Shown: piece by piece, positions 1 through 8,127 of the stretch
Position numbering within the stretch: position 1 is the stretch's first letter
Layout of the letters: each line of letters starts with the position of its first letter
DNA from: Burkholderiales bacterium PBB1
GTDB taxonomy: Bacteria; Pseudomonadota; Gammaproteobacteria; Burkholderiales; Burkholderiaceae_C
DNA: 64,000 nt
NCBI GenBank assembly: GCA_002255905.1
Contig: NKIN01000005.1
Span: 186,001 to 250,000 of the forward strand
Direction of reading: 5' to 3'
Translations under genes and position numbers: made by a program
Notes under the pieces: generated by a model
The model's database searches: none
Told to the model about the DNA's origin: nothing
The model's input: only the letters and a program-made list of their open reading frames with translations

Positions 1-765
1 ACGCCACGCCGCATCGTCGACTGGTCGTCGTTTCTCGGCGCCGGTGCATCGCGTCTTACCACCACGTTCCCCGATGCGGCGATCGTTGCCGTCGAGCCCA
101 ACGGCAGCCTGGTCGAGCGCAGCCGAGCGCAGCTGCGGCCTCCCTGGTGGGCGCCACGGCGCTGGACCGCACCGGCTGCCGAGGCCGTCCTGGAGTCAGC
201 GCCCGGGCTCGGTGACGCGCAACTGGTGTGGGCGAACATGGCGCTGCACGGCGTTGCAAATCCCCCCGCGCTGATGCAGCGCTGGCAGCAGATGCTGGCC
301 CCCAGCGGGTTCGTGATGTTCTCGTGCCTGGGCCCCGACACGGTGCGAGAACTGACGTCGGTGTACGCGCAGCTGCGCTGGCCCTCGCCGACGATCGCGT
401 TCGTCGACATGCACGACCTGGGCGACATGCTGGTGCACGCGGGGTTTGCTGACCCGGTGATGGACCAGGAGCGACTCACCGTGCACTGGAACAGCGCAGA
501 GGCCCTGTGCAGCGACCTGCGTTTGCTCGGTGGCAATGTGTCGCCGGATCGATTCCCCGGCTTGCGCACCCCACGCTGGCTGTGCCGTATGCACAGCGCA
601 CTCGAGTCCCTGCGCGACGACAGCGGCCGGTTTGCACTGACATTCGAGATCGTCTACGGCCACGCCTTCAAGGGCGAGGCGACCGCGAACGCCGCGACCG
701 AGACCCAGGTTTCTCTCGAAGAAATGCGGCGTCTTCTGCCGTCAGCAAGGAAGACCGTCGTTTGA
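1..765 (+). CDS. BioC-like SAM-dependent methyltransferase (5' end missing)
   Basis: The frame is open from the first base and ends at TGA 763-765, so the start lies before the window. The visible 254 residues look like the middle and C-terminal part of malonyl-ACP O-methyltransferase BioC, which methylates malonyl-ACP to prime biotin synthesis. Supporting stretches are VWANMALHGVANPPALMQRW (post-motif region) followed by FVMFSCLGPDTVRELTSVY and the C-terminal FEIVYGHAFKG, all typical of BioC. The glycine-rich SAM-binding motif would be upstream, so family membership is inferred from the C-terminal half only. No other biotin genes are in view. Confidence 0.7.
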   Translation, partial: TPRRIVDWSSFLGAGASRLTTTFPDAAIVAVEPNGSLVERSRAQLRPPWWAPRRWTAPAAEAVLESAPGLGDAQLVWANMALHGVANPPALMQRWQQMLAPSGFVMFSCLGPDTVRELTSVYAQLRWPSPTIAFVDMHDLGDMLVHAGFADPVMDQERLTVHWNSAEALCSDLRLLGGNVSPDRFPGLRTPRWLCRMHSALESLRDDSGRFALTFEIVYGHAFKGEATANAATETQVSLEEMRRLLPSARKTVV

Positions 766-789
766 GTGCGGACCCCGTGGTCGTATAAA
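762..789 (+). promoter_or_regulatory. Possible sigma-70 promoter for the DUF2244/cox operon
   Basis: TTGAGT (762-767) and TATAAA (784-789) are separated by 16 bases and match the -35 and -10 consensus at 4/6 and 5/6 positions. They sit at the stop codon of the preceding methyltransferase gene and upstream of the first gene of the oxidase block. This is a pattern match only. Confidence 0.35.
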
Positions 790-900
790 CTCGCATCATC
801 AAAAAAGGCAAGGCACGCTGTATGCACGCAGCGTGCGGTCAGGGAGTTTGCGATCCCTGCCGATCTTGTCTTGCCCAAGTCAATCAGCCGTTACCTCGAG

Positions 901-1470
901 ATGTCCACCTGCTCCTACGGTCACACTGCCGCCGCGCCCGCGCTGCCGGCGGCATGGCGTTTTGGCAGAGAAAGCGACCCGGCCGGTAGCGAGTGGTCGG
1001 TCGAGTGGCTGTTGAAGCGTAATTGTTCGATGGCTCCTCGGCAGTTGTTCGCGATATTCGGTGCGTTGTGCGTCTTGTCGCTCGCGATCGCTGCGTATTT
1101 CTGGTGGCAGGGCGCCACGGTGATCATGGCGTTCGCCTGGGTGGAGTTGCTCGCTGTGGGCACGGCCTTGCTGATGTATTCACGGCACGCGGCCGACCAC
1201 GAAAACATTGCTCTGCGCAAGGGCAAGCTCACGGTGGCGCACACCTCGGGCAACACGGTCGAGACCGCTGAGTTCGCGCCCGAATGGGTCAGTGTCGAGC
1301 CGGTGACTGGAGACGAATCGCTGATCGAGGTCTTCGGACAGGGCCGGCGGATAGAAGTGGGGCGCTTCGTGCGCCCGGAATTGAGGCGGCAGTTGGCCAA
1401 TGAACTGCGACATGCGGTTCGGCTGGCGCGGTTGCGCCCCCAAGGTGCTTTGCCCCCGGCAGAGCTTTGA
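901..1470 (+). CDS. DUF2244 family integral membrane protein
   Basis: A 189-residue protein with two hydrophobic helices around residues 50-90 (LFAIFGALCVLSLAIAAYFW and the following segment) and a C-terminal soluble part ending in FVRPELRRQLANELRHAVRL. This is the DUF2244 layout. The gene is regularly found just before coxB in Burkholderiales, so a role in oxidase assembly or maturation is inferred; no activity is known. The start is uncertain: ATG 901 is chosen, but the conserved part only begins near the EWSVEWLLKRNCS stretch, and a longer in-frame start exists at 766. The stop overlaps the region just before coxB. Confidence 0.7.
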   Translation: MSTCSYGHTAAAPALPAAWRFGRESDPAGSEWSVEWLLKRNCSMAPRQLFAIFGALCVLSLAIAAYFWWQGATVIMAFAWVELLAVGTALLMYSRHAADHENIALRKGKLTVAHTSGNTVETAEFAPEWVSVEPVTGDESLIEVFGQGRRIEVGRFVRPELRRQLANELRHAVRLARLRPQGALPPAEL

Positions 1471-1484
1471 CAACACGAGCAGTC

Positions 1485-2660
1485 ATGATGAACACGATGA
1501 AAGCAATTTCCACGAAGGCCTCGCACGCGGTGTTGGGCGCGAGCCTGTGGGCGGTCTCGACACTGGCCTCGGCCACCAACGACCTGCCAGGTGGCCCGGC
1601 GGTCAATCAGATCGATTTGCATCCCGCTGTGACGAAGATTGCCGAAGACCAGCGCTATCTGCACTATCTGATGATGGTGATCTGCCTGGTCATCTTCGTT
1701 GCCGTGTTCGGCGTCATGTTCTATTCGATCTTCGTGCACCGCAAATCGAAAGGCGCGAAGTCGGCCAACTTCCATGAGAGCACGTCGGTCGAGATCGCCT
1801 GGACGGTGGTGCCGTTCATCATCGTGATCGGCATGGCCTTGCCAGCCACGAAGGTGGTCGTTGCGATGAAGGACACTAGCTCGGCCGATCTGACGATCAA
1901 GGCCACGGGCATGCAGTGGAAGTGGGGTTACGACTACCTGAATGGCGAGGGCGCAGGCATCGGTTTCGTGTCGACGCTGGATTCCGCGCAGCGTCAGATG
2001 TCCGACTCGGGCAATCCTTCGGGGGACGACTATCTTCTGAAGGTGGATCATCCGTTGGTGGTGCCGGTCGACAAGAAGATCCGCGTCATCACCACGGCCA
2101 ACGACGTGATCCATGCGTTTGCCGTCCCGTCTTTCGGGATCAAGCAGGACGCCATCCCCGGCTTCGTGCGCGACACCTGGTTCCGCGCGGAAAAAATTGG
2201 CGATTACTACGGCCAGTGCCAGGAGCTGTGCGGCAAGGAGCACGCCTACATGCCGATCCATGTGAAGGTGGTGTCGGCTGTCGATTACACGAAATGGGTC
2301 GAAGGTCAGCGTGCTGAAATGTCGGCGAAGGCTGACGACCCGAGCAAGGTCTGGGAATCGGCCGACCTGATTGCACGCGGCGAGAAGGTCTACAACAGCA
2401 ATTGCGCTGTCTGCCATGGAGCCAACGGCAAGGGCGCCGGTGCGATCAAGCCGCTCGATGGCGCGGCGGTGGTGCTGGACGAAGACAAGACCAAGCAGAT
2501 TGCCGTGCTGCTCAACGGGCAGAACAATGGTGCGATGCCGTCGTGGAAGCAACTTTCCGACACCGAGATCGCCGCGGTCATCACCTACACCAAGAACAAC
2601 TGGTCGAACAAGACCGGGCAAGCCGTGCAGCCAGCCGAAGTGGTTGCTGCACGCAAGTAA
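1485..2660 (+). CDS. coxB: Cytochrome c oxidase subunit II with fused cytochrome c domain
   Basis: Subunit II takes electrons from cytochrome c at its CuA centre and passes them to subunit I. The 391-residue product has an N-terminal signal (about residues 1-30), two transmembrane helices (YLMMVICLVIFVAVFGVMFY and the WTVVPFIIVIGMALPA region), and the CuA motif CQELCGKEHAYM near residue 245. A C-terminal class I cytochrome c domain carries CAVCH near residue 307, with a later methionine (GAMPSW) as probable sixth ligand. The fusion is the caa3-type arrangement. ATG 1485 is preferred over TTG 1467, which overlaps the DUF2244 stop; ATG 1488 is also possible. Confidence 0.95.
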   Translation: MMNTMKAISTKASHAVLGASLWAVSTLASATNDLPGGPAVNQIDLHPAVTKIAEDQRYLHYLMMVICLVIFVAVFGVMFYSIFVHRKSKGAKSANFHESTSVEIAWTVVPFIIVIGMALPATKVVVAMKDTSSADLTIKATGMQWKWGYDYLNGEGAGIGFVSTLDSAQRQMSDSGNPSGDDYLLKVDHPLVVPVDKKIRVITTANDVIHAFAVPSFGIKQDAIPGFVRDTWFRAEKIGDYYGQCQELCGKEHAYMPIHVKVVSAVDYTKWVEGQRAEMSAKADDPSKVWESADLIARGEKVYNSNCAVCHGANGKGAGAIKPLDGAAVVLDEDKTKQIAVLLNGQNNGAMPSWKQLSDTEIAAVITYTKNNWSNKTGQAVQPAEVVAARK

Positions 2661-2702
2661 TCGTTTCCAGACACACGATCAGCCGTTTCAGAAGGACCTC
2701 CC

Positions 2703-4334
2703 ATGAGTGCAGTACTTGACCACCACGGTGACCACGGTCACGCGCATGACCACGATCATGATCACGGTGCGCCCCGCGGCTGGCGGCGCTGGCTGTACGC
2801 GACGAACCACAAGGACATCGGCACGATGTACCTGTTGTTCTCGTTCACGATGCTGATGGTCGGTGGTGTGCTGGCGCTCATCATCCGCGCCGAGCTGTTC
2901 CAGCCGGGCCTGCAGTTCGTCAACCCGCAGCTGTTCAATCAGCTGACGACGATGCACGGACTGATCATGGTGTTCGGCGCCATCATGCCGGCGTTCGTGG
3001 GCTTCGCGAACTGGATGATCCCGCTGCAGATCGGCGCGCCGGACATGGCCTTCGCCCGGATGAACAACCTCAGCTTCTGGTTGATGATCCCGGCTGCGAT
3101 CACGTTGGTGAGTTCTTTCTTTTTCCCTGGTGGCGCACCTGCGGCTGGCTGGACGCTGTACGCGCCGCTGACGCTGCAGATGGGCCCGTCGATGGACGCC
3201 GGCATCTTCGCGATGCACATCCTCGGCGCGAGCTCGATCATGGGCTCGATCAACATCGTCGTCACCATCCTCAACATGCGCGCCCCCGGCATGACGCTGA
3301 TGAAGATGCCTCTGTTCTGCTGGACCTGGCTGATCACCGCCTATCTGCTGATCGCGGTGATGCCGGTGCTGGCCGGTGCGATCACGATGACGCTGACCGA
3401 CCGCCACTTCGGCACCAGCTTCTTCAACCCCGCCGGCGGCGGTGATCCGGTGATGTACCAGCACATCTTCTGGTTCTTCGGTCACCCCGAGGTCTACATC
3501 ATGATCCTGCCGGCCTTCGGCATCATCAGTGCCATCATCCCGGCCTTCGCCCGCAAGCGCCTGTTCGGCTACACCTCGATGGTCTACGCCACGGCCTCGA
3601 TCGCGATCCTGTCGTTCATGGTGTGGGCGCACCACATGTTCACCACCGGCATGCCGGTGACCGGCCAGCTGTTCTTCATGTACGCGACGATGCTGATCGC
3701 GGTGCCCACGGGCGTGAAGATCTTCAACTGGATCGCCACCATGTGGCGCGGCTCGATGACCTTCGAGACGCCGATGCTGTTCGCTGTCGGCTTCATCTTC
3801 GTGTTCACGATGGGCGGGTTCACCGGGCTGATCCTGTCGGTCGCGCCGGTCGACATCCAGATGCAGGACACCTATTACGTGGTGGCCCACTTCCACTACG
3901 TGCTGGTGGCCGGCTCGCTGTATGCGATGTTCGCCGGCGTCTACTACTGGGGCCCGAAGTGGACCGGTGTGATGTACAGCGAGACCCGCGGCAAGATCCA
4001 CTTCTGGGGCTCGCTGATCTTCTTCAACATCACCTTCTTCCCGATGCACTTCCTGGGGCTGGCTGGCATGCCGCGTCGCTACGCCGACTACCCGATGCAG
4101 TTCGCTGACTTCAACGCCATCGCATCGGTTGGTGCTTTCGGCTTCGGCCTGATGCAGGTGTACTTCTTCTTCTTCGTCGTGCTGCCGATGATGCGCGGCA
4201 AGGGTGAGCGCGCATCCGCCAAGCCTTGGGAGGGTGCCGAGGGCCTGGAGTGGGAAGTGCCGTCACCTGCACCGTTCCACACCTTCGAAACCCCTCCGAA
4301 GCTCAATGCGGCCGCCACCAAGGTGATCGCTTGA
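2703..4334 (+). CDS. coxA: Cytochrome c oxidase subunit I
   Basis: The catalytic subunit of the aa3-type oxidase reduces O2 at the heme a3-CuB centre and pumps protons. The protein is 543 residues, normal for the family, with 12 predicted helices. Signature segments are visible: the heme a ligand in TMHGLIMVFG, the CuB-tyrosine motif FFGHPEVYIMILPAFG, the HH pair in WAHHMFTTG, and the heme ligands in VVAHFHYVLVAG. The cytoplasmic N-terminus is very rich in His and Asp (DHHGDHGHAHDHDHDHG), which may bind metal. AAGGA lies shortly before the ATG. Confidence 0.97.
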   Translation: MSAVLDHHGDHGHAHDHDHDHGAPRGWRRWLYATNHKDIGTMYLLFSFTMLMVGGVLALIIRAELFQPGLQFVNPQLFNQLTTMHGLIMVFGAIMPAFVGFANWMIPLQIGAPDMAFARMNNLSFWLMIPAAITLVSSFFFPGGAPAAGWTLYAPLTLQMGPSMDAGIFAMHILGASSIMGSINIVVTILNMRAPGMTLMKMPLFCWTWLITAYLLIAVMPVLAGAITMTLTDRHFGTSFFNPAGGGDPVMYQHIFWFFGHPEVYIMILPAFGIISAIIPAFARKRLFGYTSMVYATASIAILSFMVWAHHMFTTGMPVTGQLFFMYATMLIAVPTGVKIFNWIATMWRGSMTFETPMLFAVGFIFVFTMGGFTGLILSVAPVDIQMQDTYYVVAHFHYVLVAGSLYAMFAGVYYWGPKWTGVMYSETRGKIHFWGSLIFFNITFFPMHFLGLAGMPRRYADYPMQFADFNAIASVGAFGFGLMQVYFFFFVVLPMMRGKGERASAKPWEGAEGLEWEVPSPAPFHTFETPPKLNAAATKVIA

Positions 4335-4347
4335 TCCGAGCTGCATC

Positions 4348-4461
4348 ATGAGCACACCCGAGCAAAAGAAGAACAACCTCCGACTGGGGCTGATCCTCGC
4401 GTCGGTCGCGGTGGTGTTCTTCATCGGGTTCATGGCCAAGGCCGTCCTGTTCGGCCTCTGA
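4348..4461 (+). CDS. Cytochrome oxidase small assembly protein (37 aa)
   Basis: A tiny gene between coxA and ctaG encodes a charged N-terminus (MSTPEQKKNNLRLG) and one membrane helix (LILASVAVVFFIGFMAKAVL). Its size, position and sequence match the short proteins annotated as cytochrome oxidase small assembly protein in Burkholderiales cox operons. The stop is three bases before the ctaG start, so it is surely cotranslated with the neighbours. Its mechanism is not known; it may act like other single-helix accessory subunits. Confidence 0.8.
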   Translation: MSTPEQKKNNLRLGLILASVAVVFFIGFMAKAVLFGL

Positions 4462-4464
4462 CCC

Positions 4465-5094
4465 ATGGATGACCTGCCACGCCGCGCCGCATCCGCTGCC
4501 ACCCTGCTGCGGGGGGACAACGCGCGGATGTTCGGCAAGTTGCTGGTCGTCACGGTGTTGATGTTCGGCTTTGGCTATGCGCTGGTGCCCTTGTACAAAG
4601 CGGTTTGCACGGCGCTGGGCATCAATGTGCTGACGCTGTCCGAGAAGGTGGTGTCGGGTCGCGCATCGGCCTCCGGGGTGAACTCGCAGGTGGACAAGAG
4701 CCGCACCATCACCGTCGAGTTCGATGCCAATTCGCGCGGTATCTGGAAGTTCAAACCCGCGGTCAGCAGCGTTCAGGTGCATCCGGGTGAACTGACCACG
4801 GTGATGTACGAGTTCACCAACACGCAAAGCCGGACCATGGCCGCACAGGCCATTCCCAGTTACGCGCCGATGCAGGCGATGGCCCATTTCAACAAGCTGC
4901 AGTGCTTCTGTTTCAACGAATACACGATGAAGCCGGGCGAGACCAAGCAATGGCCTGTCGTCTTCGTGATCGAGCCCAAGCTGCCCAAGGACGTGACCAC
5001 CATCACCTTGTCCTACACCTTCTTTGAAGTGGGTGGCAAGGTGCCGGCTGCCCCGCAGGCGACGCTTGTTGGTGACCCTGCCGGACGGTCATGA
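4465..5094 (+). CDS. ctaG: Cytochrome c oxidase assembly protein CtaG (Cox11 type)
   Basis: A periplasm-facing, membrane-anchored copper chaperone that inserts CuB into subunit I. The 209-residue protein has one N-terminal helix (MFGKLLVVTVLMFGFGYALV) followed by the conserved Cox11 core, including the copper-binding CFC motif in NKLQCFCFNEYTMKPGE and the Cox11 stretch PSYAPMQAMAHF. It sits between coxA and coxC in the oxidase operon and its stop overlaps the next start (ATGA at 5091). Confidence 0.95.
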   Translation: MDDLPRRAASAATLLRGDNARMFGKLLVVTVLMFGFGYALVPLYKAVCTALGINVLTLSEKVVSGRASASGVNSQVDKSRTITVEFDANSRGIWKFKPAVSSVQVHPGELTTVMYEFTNTQSRTMAAQAIPSYAPMQAMAHFNKLQCFCFNEYTMKPGETKQWPVVFVIEPKLPKDVTTITLSYTFFEVGGKVPAAPQATLVGDPAGRS

Positions 5095-5330
5095 CACTGC
5101 CTGATTCGAGTCTGAAAGCCGCCTCACGGCGCAAGCTGTCGTTCTTTCAGACCTTGCGCGCTGTGGCGTGGTCGTTTTTCGGGGTCCGCAAGGCGGCAGA
5201 CCTTGAAAAGGACGTGAACCAGTTGAACCCGGTCCACGTGGTGATCGCTGGCGTGCTCGGGGCGCTGGTGTTGATTGCGCTGCTGGCAACCTTGGTGAAT
5301 TGGGTGTTGACGAGCGGCGTGGCCGCTTGA
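5091..5330 (+). CDS. DUF2970 family single-helix membrane protein
   Basis: A 79-residue protein with an amphipathic N-terminal half (FFQTLRAVAWSFFGVRKAADLEKDVNQ) and a C-terminal transmembrane helix (VVIAGVLGALVLIALLATLV). This is the DUF2970 pattern, which is common between ctaG and coxC in betaproteobacteria. Start and ctaG stop overlap as ATGA, suggesting translational coupling. A role in oxidase assembly is inferred from location only. Confidence 0.8.
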   Translation: MTLPDSSLKAASRRKLSFFQTLRAVAWSFFGVRKAADLEKDVNQLNPVHVVIAGVLGALVLIALLATLVNWVLTSGVAA

Positions 5331-5409
5331 GATTTGGCGGAGGATCGCCAGCGGATGACCGCTGCGACGCTTCCATGAAAATGTAGAAACTCGGGATTCA
5401 GGAGAGATC

Positions 5410-6306
5410 ATGTCGGCAGCGACCCCTACGGCCAGTGCACGCGGTGCGGCGCCTTACTACTTCATTCCGGAGCCCTCTCGGTTTCCGGTGCTGACGGCGC
5501 TGGGCTTGTTCCTGGTGATTTTTGGCGCGGGGCAGTGGGTCAACGGCGTGAGCTGGGGCAGCTATGTCACGCTGGCCGGTCTGGCGACCTGGGCCTTCGT
5601 GCTGCAGGGCTGGTTCCGTGCGGCGATCAATGAAAGCGAAGGCGGGTTGTACAGCGATCGCATCGATGTTTCGTATCGCTGGAGCATGAGCTGGTTCATC
5701 TTCTCCGAAGTGATGTTCTTCGGCGCTTTCTTCGGCGCGCTCTACTGGGCACGCCTGCATGCGGTTCCCAATCTCGGCAGCCTGGATAACGCCGTGTTGT
5801 GGCCGGACTTCAAGGCCATCTGGCCCAGCGCGCAGGCAGGCTTCACTGCCTCTCCTGCCGGCACGGTGGATCCCTTCACCACCATGGGCCCATGGCCTTT
5901 GCCAACGATCAACACGGCACTGCTGCTGACCTCGGGCGTGACGCTGACGATCGCTCACCATGCGTTGATCGCCGGCCATCGTGCCAAGACCATCGGCTTC
6001 ATGTGGATCACCTTGCTGCTCGGGTTCACCTTCATCGGCGTCCAGGCCTACGAGTACCACCACGCTTACAGCGAGCTTAACCTGAAGCTCACCAGCGGTG
6101 TCTACGGCTCCACCTTCTTCATGCTGACCGGCTTCCACGGCTTCCACGTGCTTGTCGGCGCGTTGATGCTGCTGTTCATCACGCTGCGACTGCAGAAGGG
6201 TCACTTCACGCCGCAGCGGCATTTCGGCTTCGAGGGCGCGGCCTGGTACTGGCACTTTGTCGACGTGGTCTGGCTGGGCCTTTACGTGGTGGTGTACTGG
6301 CTCTGA
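5410..6306 (+). CDS. coxC: Cytochrome c oxidase subunit III
   Basis: Subunit III stabilises the oxidase core and supports proton uptake. The 298-residue protein has about seven hydrophobic helices and the subunit III hallmarks: WFIFSEVMFFGAFFGALYWA, YEYHHAYS, the FFMLTGFHGFHVLVGALML segment, and C-terminal WYWHFVDVVWLGLYVVVYW. CAGGAGAG precedes the ATG. It is the last gene of the oxidase structural operon; a strong hairpin terminator follows. Confidence 0.96.
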   Translation: MSAATPTASARGAAPYYFIPEPSRFPVLTALGLFLVIFGAGQWVNGVSWGSYVTLAGLATWAFVLQGWFRAAINESEGGLYSDRIDVSYRWSMSWFIFSEVMFFGAFFGALYWARLHAVPNLGSLDNAVLWPDFKAIWPSAQAGFTASPAGTVDPFTTMGPWPLPTINTALLLTSGVTLTIAHHALIAGHRAKTIGFMWITLLLGFTFIGVQAYEYHHAYSELNLKLTSGVYGSTFFMLTGFHGFHVLVGALMLLFITLRLQKGHFTPQRHFGFEGAAWYWHFVDVVWLGLYVVVYWL

Positions 6307-6343
6307 TTTACTGGCTCTGCGACGCAGAGCCTGCCGGAACCTT

Positions 6344-6378
6344 CAACAAAAAAGCCGCGGTCAGCGGCTTTTTTGTTG
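6344..6378. terminator. Bidirectional intrinsic terminator after coxC
   Basis: Two 15-base arms (6344-6358 and 6364-6378) are exact reverse complements around a 5-base loop. The stem contains GCCGC/GCGGC flanked by A6 on one side and T6 on the other, so it can end transcripts from coxC on the plus strand and from the convergent small gene at 6406-6624 on the minus strand. Confidence 0.92.
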
Positions 6379-6405
6379 CACGAGATGATGCGGTCAGTGC
6401 TGGAT

Positions 6406-6624
6406 TCAGCCGTGCGGTATGCCTGTCGGCTGAATCCAGCCCATCAGGTAGCTGCCGATCAGGCACAGAAACAACAACACCGACAGCCCCACGCGCAGCG
6501 CGAGGGCGCGCATCATCGAGCCGGATTTCGGTTTGCCGTCGCGCCCATCCTGAACCATCGACACGCCCGCGTAGACCAACGCACCAATGATGCTGACGAA
6601 GGCAATGCCAATGAGGTACTTCAT
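6406..6624 (-). CDS. Twin transmembrane protein (DUF2909 type)
   Basis: A 72-residue protein made of two membrane helices (YLIGIAFVSIIGALVYAGV and VGLSVLLFLCLIGSYLMGW) joined by a short basic loop (QDGRDGKPKSGSMMRALALR). Small twin-helix proteins of this kind (DUF2909) are regularly encoded between coxC and SURF1 in Burkholderiales. It runs opposite to its neighbours, with its 3' end at the shared terminator and its 5' end divergent from the SURF1 gene. No function is established. Confidence 0.75.
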   Translation of the reverse strand: MKYLIGIAFVSIIGALVYAGVSMVQDGRDGKPKSGSMMRALALRVGLSVLLFLCLIGSYLMGWIQPTGIPHG

Positions 6625-6675
6625 GCGAGTGGATTATCCGCATGGCTTCCCGTGGCGGGGGGAGCAACAACACCA

Positions 6676-7428
6676 ATGACCACGACCCCTTTCCCGCGGG
6701 GCCGATCCCGCCGCCGCGCGCTCATCGTGCTGTTCGCGGCCGTCGTTGGGGCGGCCGGCACCGCACGCCTCGGCGTGTGGCAACTCGATCGCGCGGCCCA
6801 GAAGGAGGCCTTGCAGCAGGCGCTCGATAGCCGCGTGCAGTTGCCTCCCGTGCCTGCTGCGATGCTGGCCGACACGCCTGCCGCCGCTGTCGAGCAGCAC
6901 TACCGGCGCATTGCCGTTCGGGGGCATTGGATCTCGACGGCCACGGTGTTCCTCGACAACCGGCAGATGGACGCTCGGCAGGGGTTCTTCGTTGTCACGC
7001 CGTTGCGACTCAGCGAGGCGCCGGGTGTCGTGTTGGTGCAGCGAGGCTGGGCGCCGCGTGATCTGCTCGACCGGACCAAGGTCCCCCGCCTCGCTGACGA
7101 TCCCGGCGAAGTGACGGTCATCGGGCACATTGCCCCGCCACCGGGCAGGCTGTACGACTTTGCCGGGGCCGCGTCGGGCGCGATCCGTCAAAATCTGGAG
7201 CTCGCGGATTTCGCACAAGAGCTCTCGCTGCCGCTCAAGCCTCTGTCCATCGTCCAGGACGCCGAGGGTGCGCCTCAGGATGGGTTGTTGCGGCAATGGC
7301 CCCGGCCGGATCTCGGCATCCAGCGGCATTACGGTTATGCGTTCCAGTGGTTTGCGCTTTGCGCCTTGATGACAGGTTTGTATGTCTGGTTCCAACTCGT
7401 CCGGCCCCGCCTCGGCTCCCGGCGCTGA
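6676..7428 (+). CDS. SURF1 family cytochrome oxidase biogenesis protein
   Basis: SURF1 proteins help insert heme a into subunit I. The 250-residue product has the expected N- and C-terminal helices (RALIVLFAAVVGAAGTARLG and FQWFALCALMTGLYVWFQLV) around a periplasmic domain. SURF1 signatures include LGVWQLDRAAQKEAL, VFLDNRQMDARQGFFVVTPL, VLVQRGWAPRD and the final HYGYAFQWF. ATG 6676 was chosen because it places the first helix near the N-terminus and has GGGGGAG upstream; longer in-frame extensions run into the opposite gene. Confidence 0.9.
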   Translation: MTTTPFPRGRSRRRALIVLFAAVVGAAGTARLGVWQLDRAAQKEALQQALDSRVQLPPVPAAMLADTPAAAVEQHYRRIAVRGHWISTATVFLDNRQMDARQGFFVVTPLRLSEAPGVVLVQRGWAPRDLLDRTKVPRLADDPGEVTVIGHIAPPPGRLYDFAGAASGAIRQNLELADFAQELSLPLKPLSIVQDAEGAPQDGLLRQWPRPDLGIQRHYGYAFQWFALCALMTGLYVWFQLVRPRLGSRR

Positions 7429-8095
7429 TTCCGAGCTGTCCTCGCCGTTGAGCTTCACGGTGCACACGATGCCGACGCCCGACTTGTCGCAGCGCCGCAC
7501 GGTGTCCGGCCGGCTGAAGATGCTGCTGGTGCTGGGCGTATGCGCAGCGCCGGTCATTGCCTCGTATTTCACCTATTTCGTGATCCGTCCGGAGGGCCGG
7601 ACCAACTACAGCGAATTCGTGACGCCGCCTCGCGAAATACCGGCCGCGTTGCCGCTGAGCGATCTTGCGGGCCAGCCCGTGTCTGCCGTCGGACTGCATG
7701 GCCAATGGCTGATGGTTGTCACGGCGGGCGGTGCCTGCGATGCGCGTTGCGAATCACACCTCGTGCTGCAACGCCAACTGGTCGAGACCTTGGGCAAGGA
7801 GAAAGGCCGCGTCGACAAGGTCTGGTTGATCACGGACGACGCGACACCCGCACCAGCGCTTCTCAAAGCCATCGGGGGGGCGCAGCCAGCCACGGTGCTG
7901 CGCGTGCCCGCAGCCGAACTGTCGAAGTGGCTCGAGCCGGCCTCAGGCCGTCAGCTCGACGAGCACGTTTACCTGGTGGACCCGATGGGACAGTGGATGA
8001 TGCGCGCGCCCCCCGAGCCCGATCCGGCCAGGCTCAAACGCGATCTCGAGCGCTTGCTTCGCGCCTCGGCGTCCTGGGATCAGCCGGGCCGATGA
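7382..8095 (+). CDS. Membrane-anchored thioredoxin-fold-like protein of cox operons
   Basis: A 237-residue protein with one helix (MLLVLGVCAAPVIASYFTYF) and a soluble domain containing QWLMVVTAGGACDARCESHL, in which a CDARC motif sits where SCO/thioredoxin-like proteins carry their cysteine pair, and a C-terminal VYLVDPMGQWMMR like the SCO/TlpA β-hairpin. The SCO-like fold is inferred. It overlaps the SURF1 gene by 47 bases, which suggests coupling. Relatives often carry misleading names such as oxidase subunit I. A shorter start at 7469 is possible. A copper or thiol role in oxidase assembly is likely but unproven. Confidence 0.7.
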   Translation: MSGSNSSGPASAPGADSELSSPLSFTVHTMPTPDLSQRRTVSGRLKMLLVLGVCAAPVIASYFTYFVIRPEGRTNYSEFVTPPREIPAALPLSDLAGQPVSAVGLHGQWLMVVTAGGACDARCESHLVLQRQLVETLGKEKGRVDKVWLITDDATPAPALLKAIGGAQPATVLRVPAAELSKWLEPASGRQLDEHVYLVDPMGQWMMRAPPEPDPARLKRDLERLLRASASWDQPGR

Positions 8096-8127
8096 GCGCC
8101 CACTGATCGCTGGCCTGACACTGCGTC

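Noticed and set aside
2688-4049. A 453-residue minus-strand frame opposite coxA
   Set aside because: Charged, repetitive translation with no domain; coxA is certain.
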